DNA of 64,000 nucleotides, taken from contig NZ_CP032694.1 in assembly GCF_003627755.1 (NCBI RefSeq), positions 72,501-136,500 on the forward strand. The letters are read 5' to 3'. A program made the position numbers and the translations under genes. The notes under the pieces are model-generated. The model was not told the DNA's origin and ran no database searches. It saw only the letters and a list, made by a program, of their open reading frames with translations. Every line of letters starts with the position of its first letter. The stretch's first letter is position 1. Source of the DNA: Rhizobium jaguaris (lineage in GTDB: Bacteria > Pseudomonadota > Alphaproteobacteria > Rhizobiales > Rhizobiaceae). Below, piece after piece: positions 1 to 10,775 of this stretch.

Positions 1-2793
<2,793 letters not shown>

Positions 2794-2868
2794 TCCCATT
2801 GCTCGTGCTCATCAAAAGATGAGTGTCCAAAGACGTGTTCAATAAACAAAATCCAGCTTCTCAAACAT

Positions 2869-2884
2869 CCATGCAAAAGCATGG
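2869..2884 (+). repeat. Short stem-loop in the 23S-5S spacer
   Basis: A 6-bp perfect inverted repeat (CCATGC/GCATGG) with an AAAA loop. It sits in the transcribed spacer after 23S, where hairpins normally serve rRNA processing. No tRNA is present in this 23S-5S spacer. Confidence 0.5.
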
Positions 2885-2983
2885 CTACGATGTGCTCCCT
2901 GTCGCCTCAACTTCGAGGTGTCCGGATGCTCAGCGCAGGTCCCCTTCGAGCGACAAGCGAGAAGGAAAGGCATCTGCGCCAGA

Positions 2984-3036
2984 GAAGAGCAACTTGTTAG
3001 TCCATGCGGACCGCATGGACTAACAAGTTGCGCTTC
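2984..3036 (+). repeat. Long near-perfect palindrome just upstream of 5S rRNA
   Basis: Bases 2989-3009 are the exact reverse complement of 3011-3031, and the pairing continues to 2984/3036 with one mismatch (2988/3032). Folded, it gives a stem of more than 20 bp closed by a GAC triloop. It ends only 3 bases before 5S rRNA. A double-stranded RNA this long would be a natural RNase III substrate for releasing 5S; that role is inferred. Confidence 0.75.
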
Positions 3037-3039
3037 GCT

Positions 3040-3157
3040 GACCTGGTGGTTATGGCGGGGTGGCTGCACCCGTTCCCTTTCCGAACACGGCCGTGAAACG
3101 CCCCTGCGCCCATGGTACTTCGTCTCAAGACGCGGGAGAGTAGGTCACTGCCAGGTC
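3040..3157 (+). rRNA. rrf: 5S ribosomal RNA
   Basis: About 118 bases with complementary ends (GACCTGGTGG near the start, CTGCCAGGTC at the end) and the conserved core CCGAACACGGCCGTGAAACG. It lies in the same direction as 23S, about 245 bases downstream, as expected for the distal part of a rhizobial rrn operon. Ends are set by the terminal helix and may be off by one or two bases. Confidence 0.93.
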
Positions 3158-3217
3158 TGCTAAACGCAACTCATCTAAAATCTTCTCGTCACTAAAACGG
3201 CCTAGCCGTGTTACAAT

Positions 3218-3239
3218 AGGCCGCTAGCAAGCGGCCTTT
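3218..3239 (+). terminator. Possible terminator hairpin after 5S rRNA
   Basis: An 8-bp perfect stem (AGGCCGCT/AGCGGCCT) with an AGCA loop, followed only by TTTG. The weak T-run makes intrinsic termination uncertain. Because an initiator tRNA follows in the same direction, it could equally be a processing hairpin within one long rrn-tRNA transcript. Confidence 0.4.
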
Positions 3240-3299
3240 GTCGCTTCTGAAAAGCACTTATACCTCGGCTCCGAAATATGGTGCCAAGGGAACACACGA

Positions 3300-3434
3300 T
3301 AAACCCTCCGGGTTTACGTGGATGACGCAAACCGCAAACGGCTTGCTCAAGCTCCGACGAACCCTTTGGGTTCGCTCAGGGCGGACAAACCGCAACGCGG
3401 TTTGCTCGGGCGCGATAAACCGCTTAGCGGTTTA
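3300..3434 (+). repeat. Tandem array of five short triloop hairpins
   Basis: Five stem-loops are spaced about 30 bases apart at 3300-3316, 3327-3346, 3358-3374, 3386-3404 and 3416-3434. Four are perfect 7-8-bp stems closed by three-base loops; the second has a four-base loop and one mismatch. Left arms share AAACC or GAACC and vary with compensating changes in the right arms (CCC/GGG, CCGC/GCGG). Linkers share a GCTC-rich pattern. The array fills the space between 5S and tRNA-fMet and has no coding potential. Confidence 0.75.
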
Positions 3435-3443
3435 CGCTGGTAA

Positions 3444-3522
<79 letters not shown>

Positions 3523-3596
3523 CTTCCCTTCCTCACAAGATCCTTGTCGCTGCCGCCAAGACTTCATCTTCGCTGGCAATGGTAGCTCCTCGTCCT

Positions 3597-3745
3597 AAGC
3601 ACCATAACCTCAAGGGTGAGGCGCGCTCGAGCATAGCTCGATCGGACAGTCCAGTGGACTGTTCGAAGCAACGAACGGTGCAAAGCCTGCCCCCAAAGCC
3701 AATTCCCACACAACACATCGTTATCGCTGGCGCCAAGACTCCAGC
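3597..3745 (+). repeat. Degenerate copy of the tRNA-fMet 3' half and its flank
   Basis: The stretch 3681-3745 resembles 3501-3573, which covers the end of tRNA-fMet and about 50 bases beyond it. Shared blocks are CCTGCCCCC, CCAA, TCGCTG and CGCCAAGACT. A CATAACCT block at 3603-3610 resembles the anticodon arm. Between them lie stem-loops at 3627-3641 (loop ATA), 3646-3662 (loop AGT) and 3661-3676. I read this as a decayed tRNA duplication split by inserted hairpins; the copy is not a functional tRNA. Confidence 0.5.
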
Positions 3746-3874
3746 GCAGCACGCGAGCGAGCAGAGCTTGGTCGGAGAATAGAAACCGGTCGCCGGTTCT
3801 CCCAGTCGAGGGATCAGGAACATTTCATCGATCGCCTTGGTACGCGGTCCAAATTTATGATGAAGGCGTCGTTG

Positions 3875-4112
3875 TCACCAAACCAGGAACGACAAGATGA
3901 ATGTCCAAAGGCAGACATAGACGAGGAGCCCGAAACTATGGAGCAGAGTTGTCCGCATGATGTCAGCTTCTCGGCCAACTTGGCCTACCGCAGCTGCGGC
4001 GATGGCGATGGACTGCGGCGAGATCAGTTTTGCCATCACTCCGCCACTCGTATTGGCGGCTACCAAGAGCGCCTGGCTGGTCCCGATCTGAGACGCTGTA
4101 ACCGATTGCAGA
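3875..4112 (-). pseudogene. lldP: Lactate permease, C-terminal fragment (cut off by IS66)
   Basis: In the minus frame ending at 3875 the translation reads [20 protein letters not shown], then the motif [11 protein letters not shown] typical of the C-terminal part of the LldP/GlcA lactate permease family, then a final hydrophobic helix. It joins exactly, in frame, to the N-terminal part at 6808-8200 once the IS66 element and one copy of the 8-bp duplication are removed; the joined product would be 540 residues. This fragment has no start signal of its own and should not be expressed. Confidence 0.9.
4105..4112. repeat. Target-site duplication, left copy
   Basis: ATTGCAGA directly flanks the left end of the IS66 element and is repeated exactly at 6808-6815. 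Eight bases is the duplication length usual for the IS66 family. Confidence 0.93.
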
Positions 4113-4209
4113 GTATGCGGCGTCCACGCCCCATCGAATTTTCAGTTGCAGCGGTCTGAGGTTGATCTACGGGCCGTCAAATGAGCTCACCGAAGAGTAC
4201 CTGACGAGC

Positions 4210-5862
4210 TCATTGTGAGGCTCTGATCCGTTGCGCATAAGCCCATGGCATCAGGGCGTCGATGTCTTTGGCGAGGTGGCCGTTTGCGAGGCGGGTGAAG
4301 AGGTCGCACAGATAGGCGTAGGGCTCAACGCCGTTCATTTTACAAGTGCCGATCAGGCTGGCAAACCGGGCCCAATTGCGGCCCCCTTCATCGTGCCCCG
4401 CAAAGAGCGCATTGCGGCGGTTCATGGCGGGTCGGCGGATCGCGTTTTCCACCAGGTTGGAGTCGATATCGACGTGGCCGTCGTCCAGGAACAGCCGGAA
4501 GCCGTCCTGCCGCGTTAGCATATAAGCCAGGGCTTTTCCGAGGTCAGACTTGCGTGAGATGCGCTTGGCTTGCGCTGCCAGCCAGGTGAAGAACTCGTCC
4601 ACCAGCGGGAGGGACAGGTCCTGTCGAACTGCCCGGCGATGTTTGGGATCTGAGCCCCGGATACTGTCTTCGATCTTGTAGAGCGCGGCGATCCGCACCA
4701 GCGCCTCGTCGACGATGGGCGATCCACTCTTTGGCGTGGCCTTGATCAGCTTCCTGCGTCCGTGCGCCCAACAGAAAGCCAGCTTCAAGGGGTCGCCACC
4801 CATCCGGTCCGACGTGGCGAGGTGAGAGTAACCACCGTAGGCATCCACCTGGATTGTCCCGTTGAAGCCGTCGAGGATTTCAGCGGCATATTCGCCTTTA
4901 CGCCCAGGTCGATAATGGAACACCACGCCCGACGGCGCGGAGCCATTCCAGCCGCGATCGTCACGCAACACGGCCCATAGATAACCGGTCTTCGTCTTGC
5001 CGCGCCCCGGATCCAACACCGGAGCCGTGGTCTCGTCGACATAGAGCCGCGCGCTTTCCGACAGCAGCCGTTCGGCCATGTGGTCGACCACCGGTGCGAT
5101 TTCGCTGCCCGTGCGCCCAAGCCAATCGGCCAGGACCGTGCGGTCTATCGGCACCCCGTGTCGCGCCATGACTTCGGCCTGCCGGTTGAGCGGCATATGT
5201 TCGGAATGCTTGGAGACGGCAATCTCAGCCAGAAGGGCTTCCGTCGGCCAGCTCCCTTCCAAGAGATGCGCCGGCGCTCTGGCTTGGACGACGCCCGTTC
5301 GACCCTTGGGGCATGCGTATTTCGGGCGGATCGTGACGATCACCTCGTAGCGTGCCGGAATCCGGTCGAGCCGTTCCGTCCGATCTTCGCCGATCCGGAC
5401 CATGTTGCCGCAACCACAGGGGCAGACAATACTGTCGGGCTCAATCACCTTCTCGACCCGCGGCAGGTGTTCGGGCAGTGCACGGGCCTTACGCTCCTTG
5501 CGAGGAGCGGCCTTTTCCGGATCGGATGCGCTGGCTTCGATCTTTTTCTCGACGGCGGCGATCCGCGCCTGTGTTTCGGCAATCGCCGTTTCAAGGTCTT
5601 CCAGCGCCAGTTCCATCTGCGCCGGATCGAGCTTTTCCGATTTCGGCCCGAACTTGGTGCGCCGATAGTCGTGAACCTGCCCCTCAAGCTTCTCGATCAG
5701 TTCCTTCAGCTCGGCGATGAAGGCGTCCTTTTCGGCCACCACAGCCTGCTCATGCTGACGCGCAGCACGCTCGACCGACAGCTCGAACTGCATCGCCGCA
5801 AAGGCTTTGATAACCTCTGGCGGAAGGTCCGGAAACAGGCTGAGATCAAGGCGCGACGACAT
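4210..5862 (-). CDS. tnpC: IS66 family transposase TnpC
   Basis: A 550-residue DDE transposase, full length for IS66. An N-terminal coiled-coil-like region (about 25-115) is followed by a Cys-rich zinc-binding segment (VCPCGCG near 147-151 and Cys184). The catalytic triad is visible as D276 (YVDET), D340 (QVDAYGGY) and E472 (NLVENAIR). It is the last of the three IS66 genes, 62 bases after tnpB. The frame is unbroken, so the protein should be active. The 264-residue frame on the opposite strand is a shadow. Confidence 0.96.
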   Translation of the reverse strand: MSSRLDLSLFPDLPPEVIKAFAAMQFELSVERAARQHEQAVVAEKDAFIAELKELIEKLEGQVHDYRRTKFGPKSEKLDPAQMELALEDLETAIAETQARIAAVEKKIEASASDPEKAAPRKERKARALPEHLPRVEKVIEPDSIVCPCGCGNMVRIGEDRTERLDRIPARYEVIVTIRPKYACPKGRTGVVQARAPAHLLEGSWPTEALLAEIAVSKHSEHMPLNRQAEVMARHGVPIDRTVLADWLGRTGSEIAPVVDHMAERLLSESARLYVDETTAPVLDPGRGKTKTGYLWAVLRDDRGWNGSAPSGVVFHYRPGRKGEYAAEILDGFNGTIQVDAYGGYSHLATSDRMGGDPLKLAFCWAHGRRKLIKATPKSGSPIVDEALVRIAALYKIEDSIRGSDPKHRRAVRQDLSLPLVDEFFTWLAAQAKRISRKSDLGKALAYMLTRQDGFRLFLDDGHVDIDSNLVENAIRRPAMNRRNALFAGHDEGGRNWARFASLIGTCKMNGVEPYAYLCDLFTRLANGHLAKDIDALMPWAYAQRIRASQ

Positions 5863-5924
5863 GCGGCCTTATAGCAAGGCAGCACAAAAAAGCCAAATAA
5901 AACAATGCAAAGACGGCCGGATAT

Positions 5925-6278
5925 TTACCCTGCCGCCGACGGCGCGGTCACCCGCTGTGCCATGACCCGTCGCCAGTCAAGACCTTCGAACAAAGCCTCA
6001 TATTGACCCCTGGAAAGACGCATCGTCCCATCCTGAACCTTGGGCCAGGCAAAGTTTCCATGTTCAAGAATTTTGTAGGTTAGCACCATTCCGGTGCCAT
6101 CCCACACCAGGATCTTCAGGCGATCCCCGCGCTTCGACCGGAAGATCACCGTCACCCCGGAATGCGGGTCGAGCTTCAACTCGGTCTGCACCATCAAGGC
6201 CAGCGCCTGATGCCCACAGCGGAAGTCCACCGGACGCGTTGCAATCAGGATCGGCAGTCGTTGGCCCGCGACGATCAT
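5925..6278 (-). CDS. tnpB: IS66 family accessory protein TnpB (Orf2)
   Basis: A 117-residue protein with the conserved IS66 Orf2 features VDFRCGHQALALMV near the N-terminus and RGDRLKILVWDGTG in the middle. It is required together with TnpA and TnpC for transposition of IS66 elements, though its biochemical role is unclear. Its ATG overlaps the tnpA stop in an ATGA arrangement, implying translational coupling. Confidence 0.95.
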   Translation of the reverse strand: MIVAGQRLPILIATRPVDFRCGHQALALMVQTELKLDPHSGVTVIFRSKRGDRLKILVWDGTGMVLTYKILEHGNFAWPKVQDGTMRLSRGQYEALFEGLDWRRVMAQRVTAPSAAG

Positions 6279-6718
6279 GCCGTCCCTCGCATGGCTCGTA
6301 CCAGAGCCGCCACACGTTCAACCGGCACATCGCCGGGAACCCGCATCACAACATCCGGGCCGATCTCCAACGTCAAGACCGGCCAACCCGCCTCCGGCAG
6401 CGGCGGCGCCAAAACATTCACCGCCTCGCTCGGCTCTGCCGCAACCGCCAAAGGCACAAATGCAGGCGCGGCATCGCCGCTCTCCGACAGGCCCGACATA
6501 GCCTCAAAAGGCAGGGCCAGAATGCCCTCGCGCACTTGCCGGCGCCACAAGGAAAGCTGGTGCGGCACAACGTCATGACGGCGCGCGACATCAACAACAC
6601 GAACACCAGGCTCAAGGCTTTCCGCCACGATCCGCGCCTTCACATCATCCGGCCAGCGCCGGTTTCCGCGGCGCGGCTCGACAATTTCGTAGCGGCCAAC
6701 AAATCCATCATCTGCCAT
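6275..6718 (-). CDS. tnpA: IS66 family accessory protein TnpA (Orf1)
   Basis: The likely start is the ATG at 6718, giving 147 residues; an upstream in-frame ATG at 6763 would add 15 residues close to the element's end. A helix-turn-helix segment (WPDDVKARIVAESL followed by VVDVARRHDVVPHQLSLWRR) matches the IS66 Orf1/IS3 Orf-like DNA-binding fold. The C-terminal half is Ala/Pro-rich. It overlaps tnpB by four bases. Confidence 0.9.
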   Translation of the reverse strand: MADDGFVGRYEIVEPRRGNRRWPDDVKARIVAESLEPGVRVVDVARRHDVVPHQLSLWRRQVREGILALPFEAMSGLSESGDAAPAFVPLAVAAEPSEAVNVLAPPLPEAGWPVLTLEIGPDVVMRVPGDVPVERVAALVRAMRGTA

Positions 6719-6766
6719 GCCAATCTCCAGATAGTCCTGGAAACCTTCTCGCACACGCAGCAAGCC

Positions 6767-8200
6767 TCAAAATACAGCCAATCCAATGGGGCGGAGACGG
6801 CGCTTACATTGCAGATGGGCGAAAAGCGTATTGCTGTTAACGACGGATCCAGTAATGAACACGCCGAACCAGCCGATCACGGGTGCAATCAAGGGAAAGA
6901 TCCAGCCAGTTTCAGCAAGCCCCAGACCGATGCTGGATGACGCTCCGGAGAAATTGGCAATATACGCAACGGCCATGATGAGAGAAATCATGGCAAGCGG
7001 GCTCCAAAGGTCACAAATGACTGACTTGAGCTGGTTGAACGATTCCGAAGGCGACAATCTCGATGAGAATAAGGTGGTGAGAATTACCGCGATTAAAATT
7101 GCGGTTCCAGATGCGCTGATCAGAGCTACGTTCCAAACGGCAGGTAGTGCATGAGTTGTGTCCGCGATCGGAGGCATTTCCTCGATCTGAAGATGCAGGA
7201 AGGGGATTTGCAGTTTCAGCACTGTGCCCGCGAGAGGACCGTCCCCCGCGAATAGGCTTTTAAATTGCGGTAAGCTCCATAACAGAATGACACAGGTCAA
7301 AATGTAAAAGGGCGACCAAGCCTTAATGACCTGCGTCAGCGACCACCGCTTCGCTGATATCGGCGGAGCGCTATCCTCTCGATAAATCTGCCTCGGCTGC
7401 CAGAACTGCATGAACAATGCCAGCGTGCCCATGGAGCCCAATGGGGCCACGATGTCAGTCAGTTCCGGTCCGACAAAATACAACGTGAGCGTTTGGAGGC
7501 CGCTGAACAGAGCGCCGATCAGGAGCAGCACAGGCCAAGTTTCTCTGATGCCTCGATAGCCATCCAGAACAACAATGAGCAATAGCGGCACGAACAGCGT
7601 GGAAAGTTGGACGATCGCGATCATCATGGCAGACATGTCAGTCAGACTGACCCGACCTTGCTGTGCACCGACCAAGACGGGAATGCCGATCGCGCCGTAT
7701 GCGCCACTTGCGGCATTTGCCAGCAGGCAGAGCATGGCTGCCTTGATCGGTTTGAAGCCAAGTTCTACGAGCAGCGCCGCGCAGATGGCAATCGGTACGC
7801 CGAATCCGGCAGCCCCTTCCAGGAACGCGCCGAAGCAGAACGCAATCAAAATGACCTGAATGCGTTGATCATCCGAAATCGTTGCGATGCTGCCCCGGAT
7901 AACCTCGAACTTGCCGCTTTTGACCGCCAGCCGGTAAAGCCAGACCGCCATAAGCACGATATAGCCGATCGGCCACAACCCGCTGAGGATGCCAAAGATC
8001 GCGGCTCCAAGTATCTTTTCCAGTGGCATATGAAATACAACGGAAGAGATGATGATTGATATCGCCAGCGTGGCGACTGCAGCGGTCAATCCCGGGAGCT
8101 TCAGGAAAATCAGCGCGACCAAAAAGAACAGGATAGGAAGCGCAGCAACCAATGCCGAAAGATAGATGTTTCCCAACGGATCGTATGTGTGCTGCCACAT
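6767..8200 (-). pseudogene. lldP: Lactate permease, N-terminal part, disrupted by IS66
   Basis: This 477-residue frame starts at ATG 8200 behind an AGGAAAA ribosome site. It is a polytopic membrane protein of the LldP/GlcA lactate permease family: many hydrophobic helices and the family segment AFLEGAAGFGVPIAI near residues 128-142. Native sequence ends at the IS66 junction (6808, about residue 464); the last dozen residues are read from IS66 DNA. The missing part is the last loop and transmembrane helix, now stranded at 3875-4112. The gene lies 50 bases after a D-lactate dehydrogenase, so it probably carried lactate in or out. Loss of the last helix most likely abolishes transport. Confidence 0.92.
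6808..6815. repeat. Target-site duplication, right copy
   Basis: ATTGCAGA, identical to 4105-4112, immediately right of the IS66 end at 6807. The bases still belong to the lldP reading frame. Confidence 0.93.
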
Positions 8201-8250
8201 CGGCTTTTCCTGGTTCGCTCGATATCAGGTGTGGTGTCAGAAGGAGGGCT

Positions 8251-9249
8251 TCATGCTTTCAGAACGGCATTCGGGCAGTTTGTCCCATTGGCCAGGCAAT
8301 TCAGGTTCTGAAACGTGACGTCAGCAATCTCGCGCAAGGCCTCGGTGGTAAAAAAGCCCTGATGACCGGTCACCAGGACATTGGGAAAAGTCATCAACCG
8401 CTGAAAGACGTCGTCGTCGATGATATCGGACGACCGATCGTGAAAGAAAAGCGCGCTCTCCTCCTCGTACACATCGATACCAAGAGCGCCCAAGCGACGG
8501 GATTTCAACGCCTGAATGACAGCTCGCGTATCGATTAGTGCTCCGCGGGACGTATTGATCAGCATTGCGCCAGGTTTCATCAAACCCAGTTTCTCTCTGT
8601 TGATCATGTGTCGGTTGTGTTCAAAGAGCGGGCAATGGAGCGTGACGATATCAGACTGTGCCAGCAGGCTATCCAGGTCCACCATTTCGCCTATGGCTGT
8701 AAATCCCGGGGAGGGCGTTGGATCGAACCCAAGAACACGGCAGCCAAAACCGTTCATGATTTTCGCGACAGCGAGTCCGATCTTACCTGTGCCGATGATG
8801 CCGACCGTCTTTTTGTGAAGGGTCATGCCCAACAGGCCGTTGAGCATGAAATTGCCTTCGCGAACGCGGTTATAGGCGCGATGTGTGTGCCGGTTAAGCG
8901 TCATGATCAGCGCCACCGTGTGCTCCGCGACGGCCTCCGGCGCGTAGGCAGGCACGCGCGCGACGAGGAGACCAAGCTTTTGGGCCGCGTCGATATCGAC
9001 ATTGTTGAAGCCTGCGCAACGGAGAAAGACGCCCTTCACACCGAGCCTGTACAAAGCCTCAAGGACGGGTGCATCCACAACATCGTTGACGAAGACGCAT
9101 ATGGCATCGCAGCCCTGTGCAAAGGCCGCCGTCTGCAAAGACAGACTGGCTTCCTGGTAAATCAGGTCGAAGGGCGCCGGTTCACGCCGATTAGCGTCAT
9201 CCAAGAAATTCTTATCGTAGGTATGAGCGCTGAAGACGGCTATTTTCAT
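8251..9249 (-). CDS. ldhA: D-lactate dehydrogenase / D-2-hydroxyacid dehydrogenase
   Basis: A 332-residue NAD-dependent enzyme of the D-2-hydroxyacid dehydrogenase family, interconverting pyruvate and D-lactate if LdhA-like. The nucleotide-binding loop GTGKIG is at 153-158. Catalytic Arg235 (NTSRGALID), a Glu in VYEEES (about 263) and His296 (TGHQGFF) are present; the YEEES segment and length fit fermentative LdhA rather than glyoxylate reductases. The ATG at 9249 has AGGA seven bases upstream; a longer frame to 9333 lacks family similarity. It is first in a two-gene unit with the lactate permease. Confidence 0.85.
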   Translation of the reverse strand: MKIAVFSAHTYDKNFLDDANRREPAPFDLIYQEASLSLQTAAFAQGCDAICVFVNDVVDAPVLEALYRLGVKGVFLRCAGFNNVDIDAAQKLGLLVARVPAYAPEAVAEHTVALIMTLNRHTHRAYNRVREGNFMLNGLLGMTLHKKTVGIIGTGKIGLAVAKIMNGFGCRVLGFDPTPSPGFTAIGEMVDLDSLLAQSDIVTLHCPLFEHNRHMINREKLGLMKPGAMLINTSRGALIDTRAVIQALKSRRLGALGIDVYEEESALFFHDRSSDIIDDDVFQRLMTFPNVLVTGHQGFFTTEALREIADVTFQNLNCLANGTNCPNAVLKA

Positions 9250-10015
9250 GGGTAATCCTATCGTCGTGCTTGAGACTGCGCTCGCCCTTAACGAACGGAG
9301 TGGCATTGCCCGAAGGCTCGCGTGTCGGCGCAATCAGCGTCTTCGTCGTAAAGGAAGTGGATGCCGAGGCCACCGGATGTCGACAGCCTCTCAGAGGGAG
9401 GAAAATAAGGGACACCAAGTAACATGCAGGCCTCCCAATTATCGTCCAGGCAAGAAATATTCACGGTTAGATGGTAGCACCGCTTGTGTGATGATGCCCG
9501 TAGCATCACGTAGGCTCTATCGCCGTGGACGCCGCTTGAGTGCGGAATTACCAAGCCGAAATATTCGGACTTGGTTAGATTGGAGCGCGAAAGCCTTGCC
9601 TTGATTTGCGACGCTGACGTCGTATCGCTAGCGAGTCTGATTTCGTCCGGGCAAGAGGACGAAACATGATGATCTACAAGTCTCTTTGGACTCGCCCCTC
9701 CAACCAAACGTCCCTAACACCTCAGCACACAGCCGTCAGTGTCCTCCGCGAAAACCTTAGCCTCATGGGTGTCTCATCGCGATCCCAGGAGGCCGCCCCT
9801 TGCTCGCAGATGAGTATCGAGCGAAACGGGCCACGCGCCGGCATGAAAATATTGTGCTTTCCCTTGGTCGAAACAGTTTTCGGGTGGGCCGCGGCCGGTA
9901 TATTTGATCATATGCGTCATTGTTAGCGGCGTATCGGATTAGCAGCGATCAGGCGTCTTACTGCGGCGAGGGCCGTTTCGTCGATCCGGTTCGACGCCAG
10001 CGAGAGGAAATCGAC
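9250..10015. other. Long intergenic region, no supported gene
   Basis: About 766 bases between the divergent ldhA and ogt genes. Open frames on both strands (for example minus 9288-9707 and plus 9666-9926) lack a convincing ribosome site, family motif or coding-like composition. A small inverted repeat, TGATGC/GCATCA, lies near 9491-9506. The region should hold promoters for both flanking genes; it may also hold the remains of a regulator. Confidence 0.5.
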
Positions 10016-10549
10016 ATGGCCAGGACGGCGCGAGGTGCGCAGAAAGATTATGTCTACAGGATCGCGAATTCGCCTGTGGGCGTGTTGAAGCTCGTCGCCA
10101 GCGATGAGGGTTTGGCGGCGATCCTCTGGGATATCGACCGGCCAAACCGTGTTCCGCTGAATATCGTCGCAGAGGATGCGAACCATCCCGTTCTCATAGA
10201 GGCGGAGCGGCAGTTGCAGGAATACTTTGCCGGCAAACGAAAAGTTTTCGACCTCCCGCTCGATTTTTTGGGCACCGAGTTTCAAAGGAAGGTGTGGCAT
10301 GCGCTGCTCACCATCCCCTTCGGAGAGACACGCTCCTATACGCAGATTGCCGAACAGATCGGCGCTCCCAAAGCCATACGTGCGGTGGGCGCTGCCAATG
10401 GCAGGAATCCGATCTCCATCATCGCACCGTGCCATCGCGTCATCGGATCGGCGGGTGACCTGAGGGGATTTGCCGGTGGCCTGGAGCGGAAGACCTATCT
10501 TTTGGGCTTTGAAGGTTCCGACACCAAAACGTTCAATTTTGCGGCGTGA
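10016..10549 (+). CDS. ogt: Methylated-DNA--protein-cysteine methyltransferase
   Basis: A 177-residue suicide DNA-repair protein that transfers the methyl group of O6-methylguanine to its own cysteine. The active site PCHRV is at 138-142 with Cys139 as acceptor; the helix-turn-helix with the arginine finger lies just before it (YTQIAEQIGAPKAIRAVGAA). Only the N-terminal ribonuclease-like and C-terminal methyltransferase domains are present, so it is Ogt-like rather than full Ada. ATG 10016 is preceded by AGAGGAAA. The gene stands alone, ending before a strong terminator. Confidence 0.93.
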   Translation: MARTARGAQKDYVYRIANSPVGVLKLVASDEGLAAILWDIDRPNRVPLNIVAEDANHPVLIEAERQLQEYFAGKRKVFDLPLDFLGTEFQRKVWHALLTIPFGETRSYTQIAEQIGAPKAIRAVGAANGRNPISIIAPCHRVIGSAGDLRGFAGGLERKTYLLGFEGSDTKTFNFAA

Positions 10550-10672
10550 CAGATTGGCCGCGCCCAACCAGACGAGACGTCCGGTGGCTGTCGCGATTCA
10601 TTCGGGCTGGCACCGAACATGCTGGATCCAGCTGTACCGACGGCGGCCAGGCCATTGGCAAATTGCAATGAC

Positions 10673-10708
10673 AAAACAGCCCGCTTGTCGAACCAAGCGG
10701 GCTGTTTT
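10673..10708. terminator. Bidirectional Rho-independent terminator
   Basis: A 14-bp perfect stem (AAAACAGCCCGCTT against AAGCGGGCTGTTTT) with an 8-base loop, followed by TTTTTATTTT on the plus strand and preceded by CAAAA, giving a short T-run on the minus strand. It lies between ogt (plus) and the oxidoreductase operon (minus) and can serve both. Confidence 0.9.
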
Positions 10709-10775
10709 TATTTTCGGCCTCTGACCATGTGCGAGATGGCCGGCCTGAACTCATCAAACCGGCCATCGGCTCATA

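Larger units (their letters stand above)
4113..6807 (-). mobile_element. Complete IS66-family insertion sequence (2695 bp)
   Basis: The ends are imperfect inverted repeats: the left end starts GTATGCGGCGTCCACGCCCC, and the right end read inward starts GTAAGCGCCGTCTCCGCCCC; about 18 of the first 22 positions match. Both start GTA, as IS66 members do. The element carries the standard tnpA-tnpB-tnpC set on the minus strand, all intact, and is flanked by perfect 8-bp duplications, so the insertion is probably recent and the element potentially mobile. It lies inside lldP in the same orientation as that gene. Confidence 0.95.

Noticed and set aside
3300..3434. Regularly spaced repeats resembling a CRISPR array
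   Set aside because: Units are covarying hairpins, not identical repeats with unique spacers, and no cas genes are present.
5080..5874. Plus-strand 264-codon frame
   Set aside because: Antisense shadow of the IS66 transposase; no independent motif.
9288..9707. Minus-strand 139-codon frame upstream of ldhA
   Set aside because: No ribosome site, no recognisable domain and composition unlike real genes nearby.
9666..9926. Plus-strand 86-codon frame upstream of ogt
   Set aside because: No ribosome site or family feature; probably promoter DNA.
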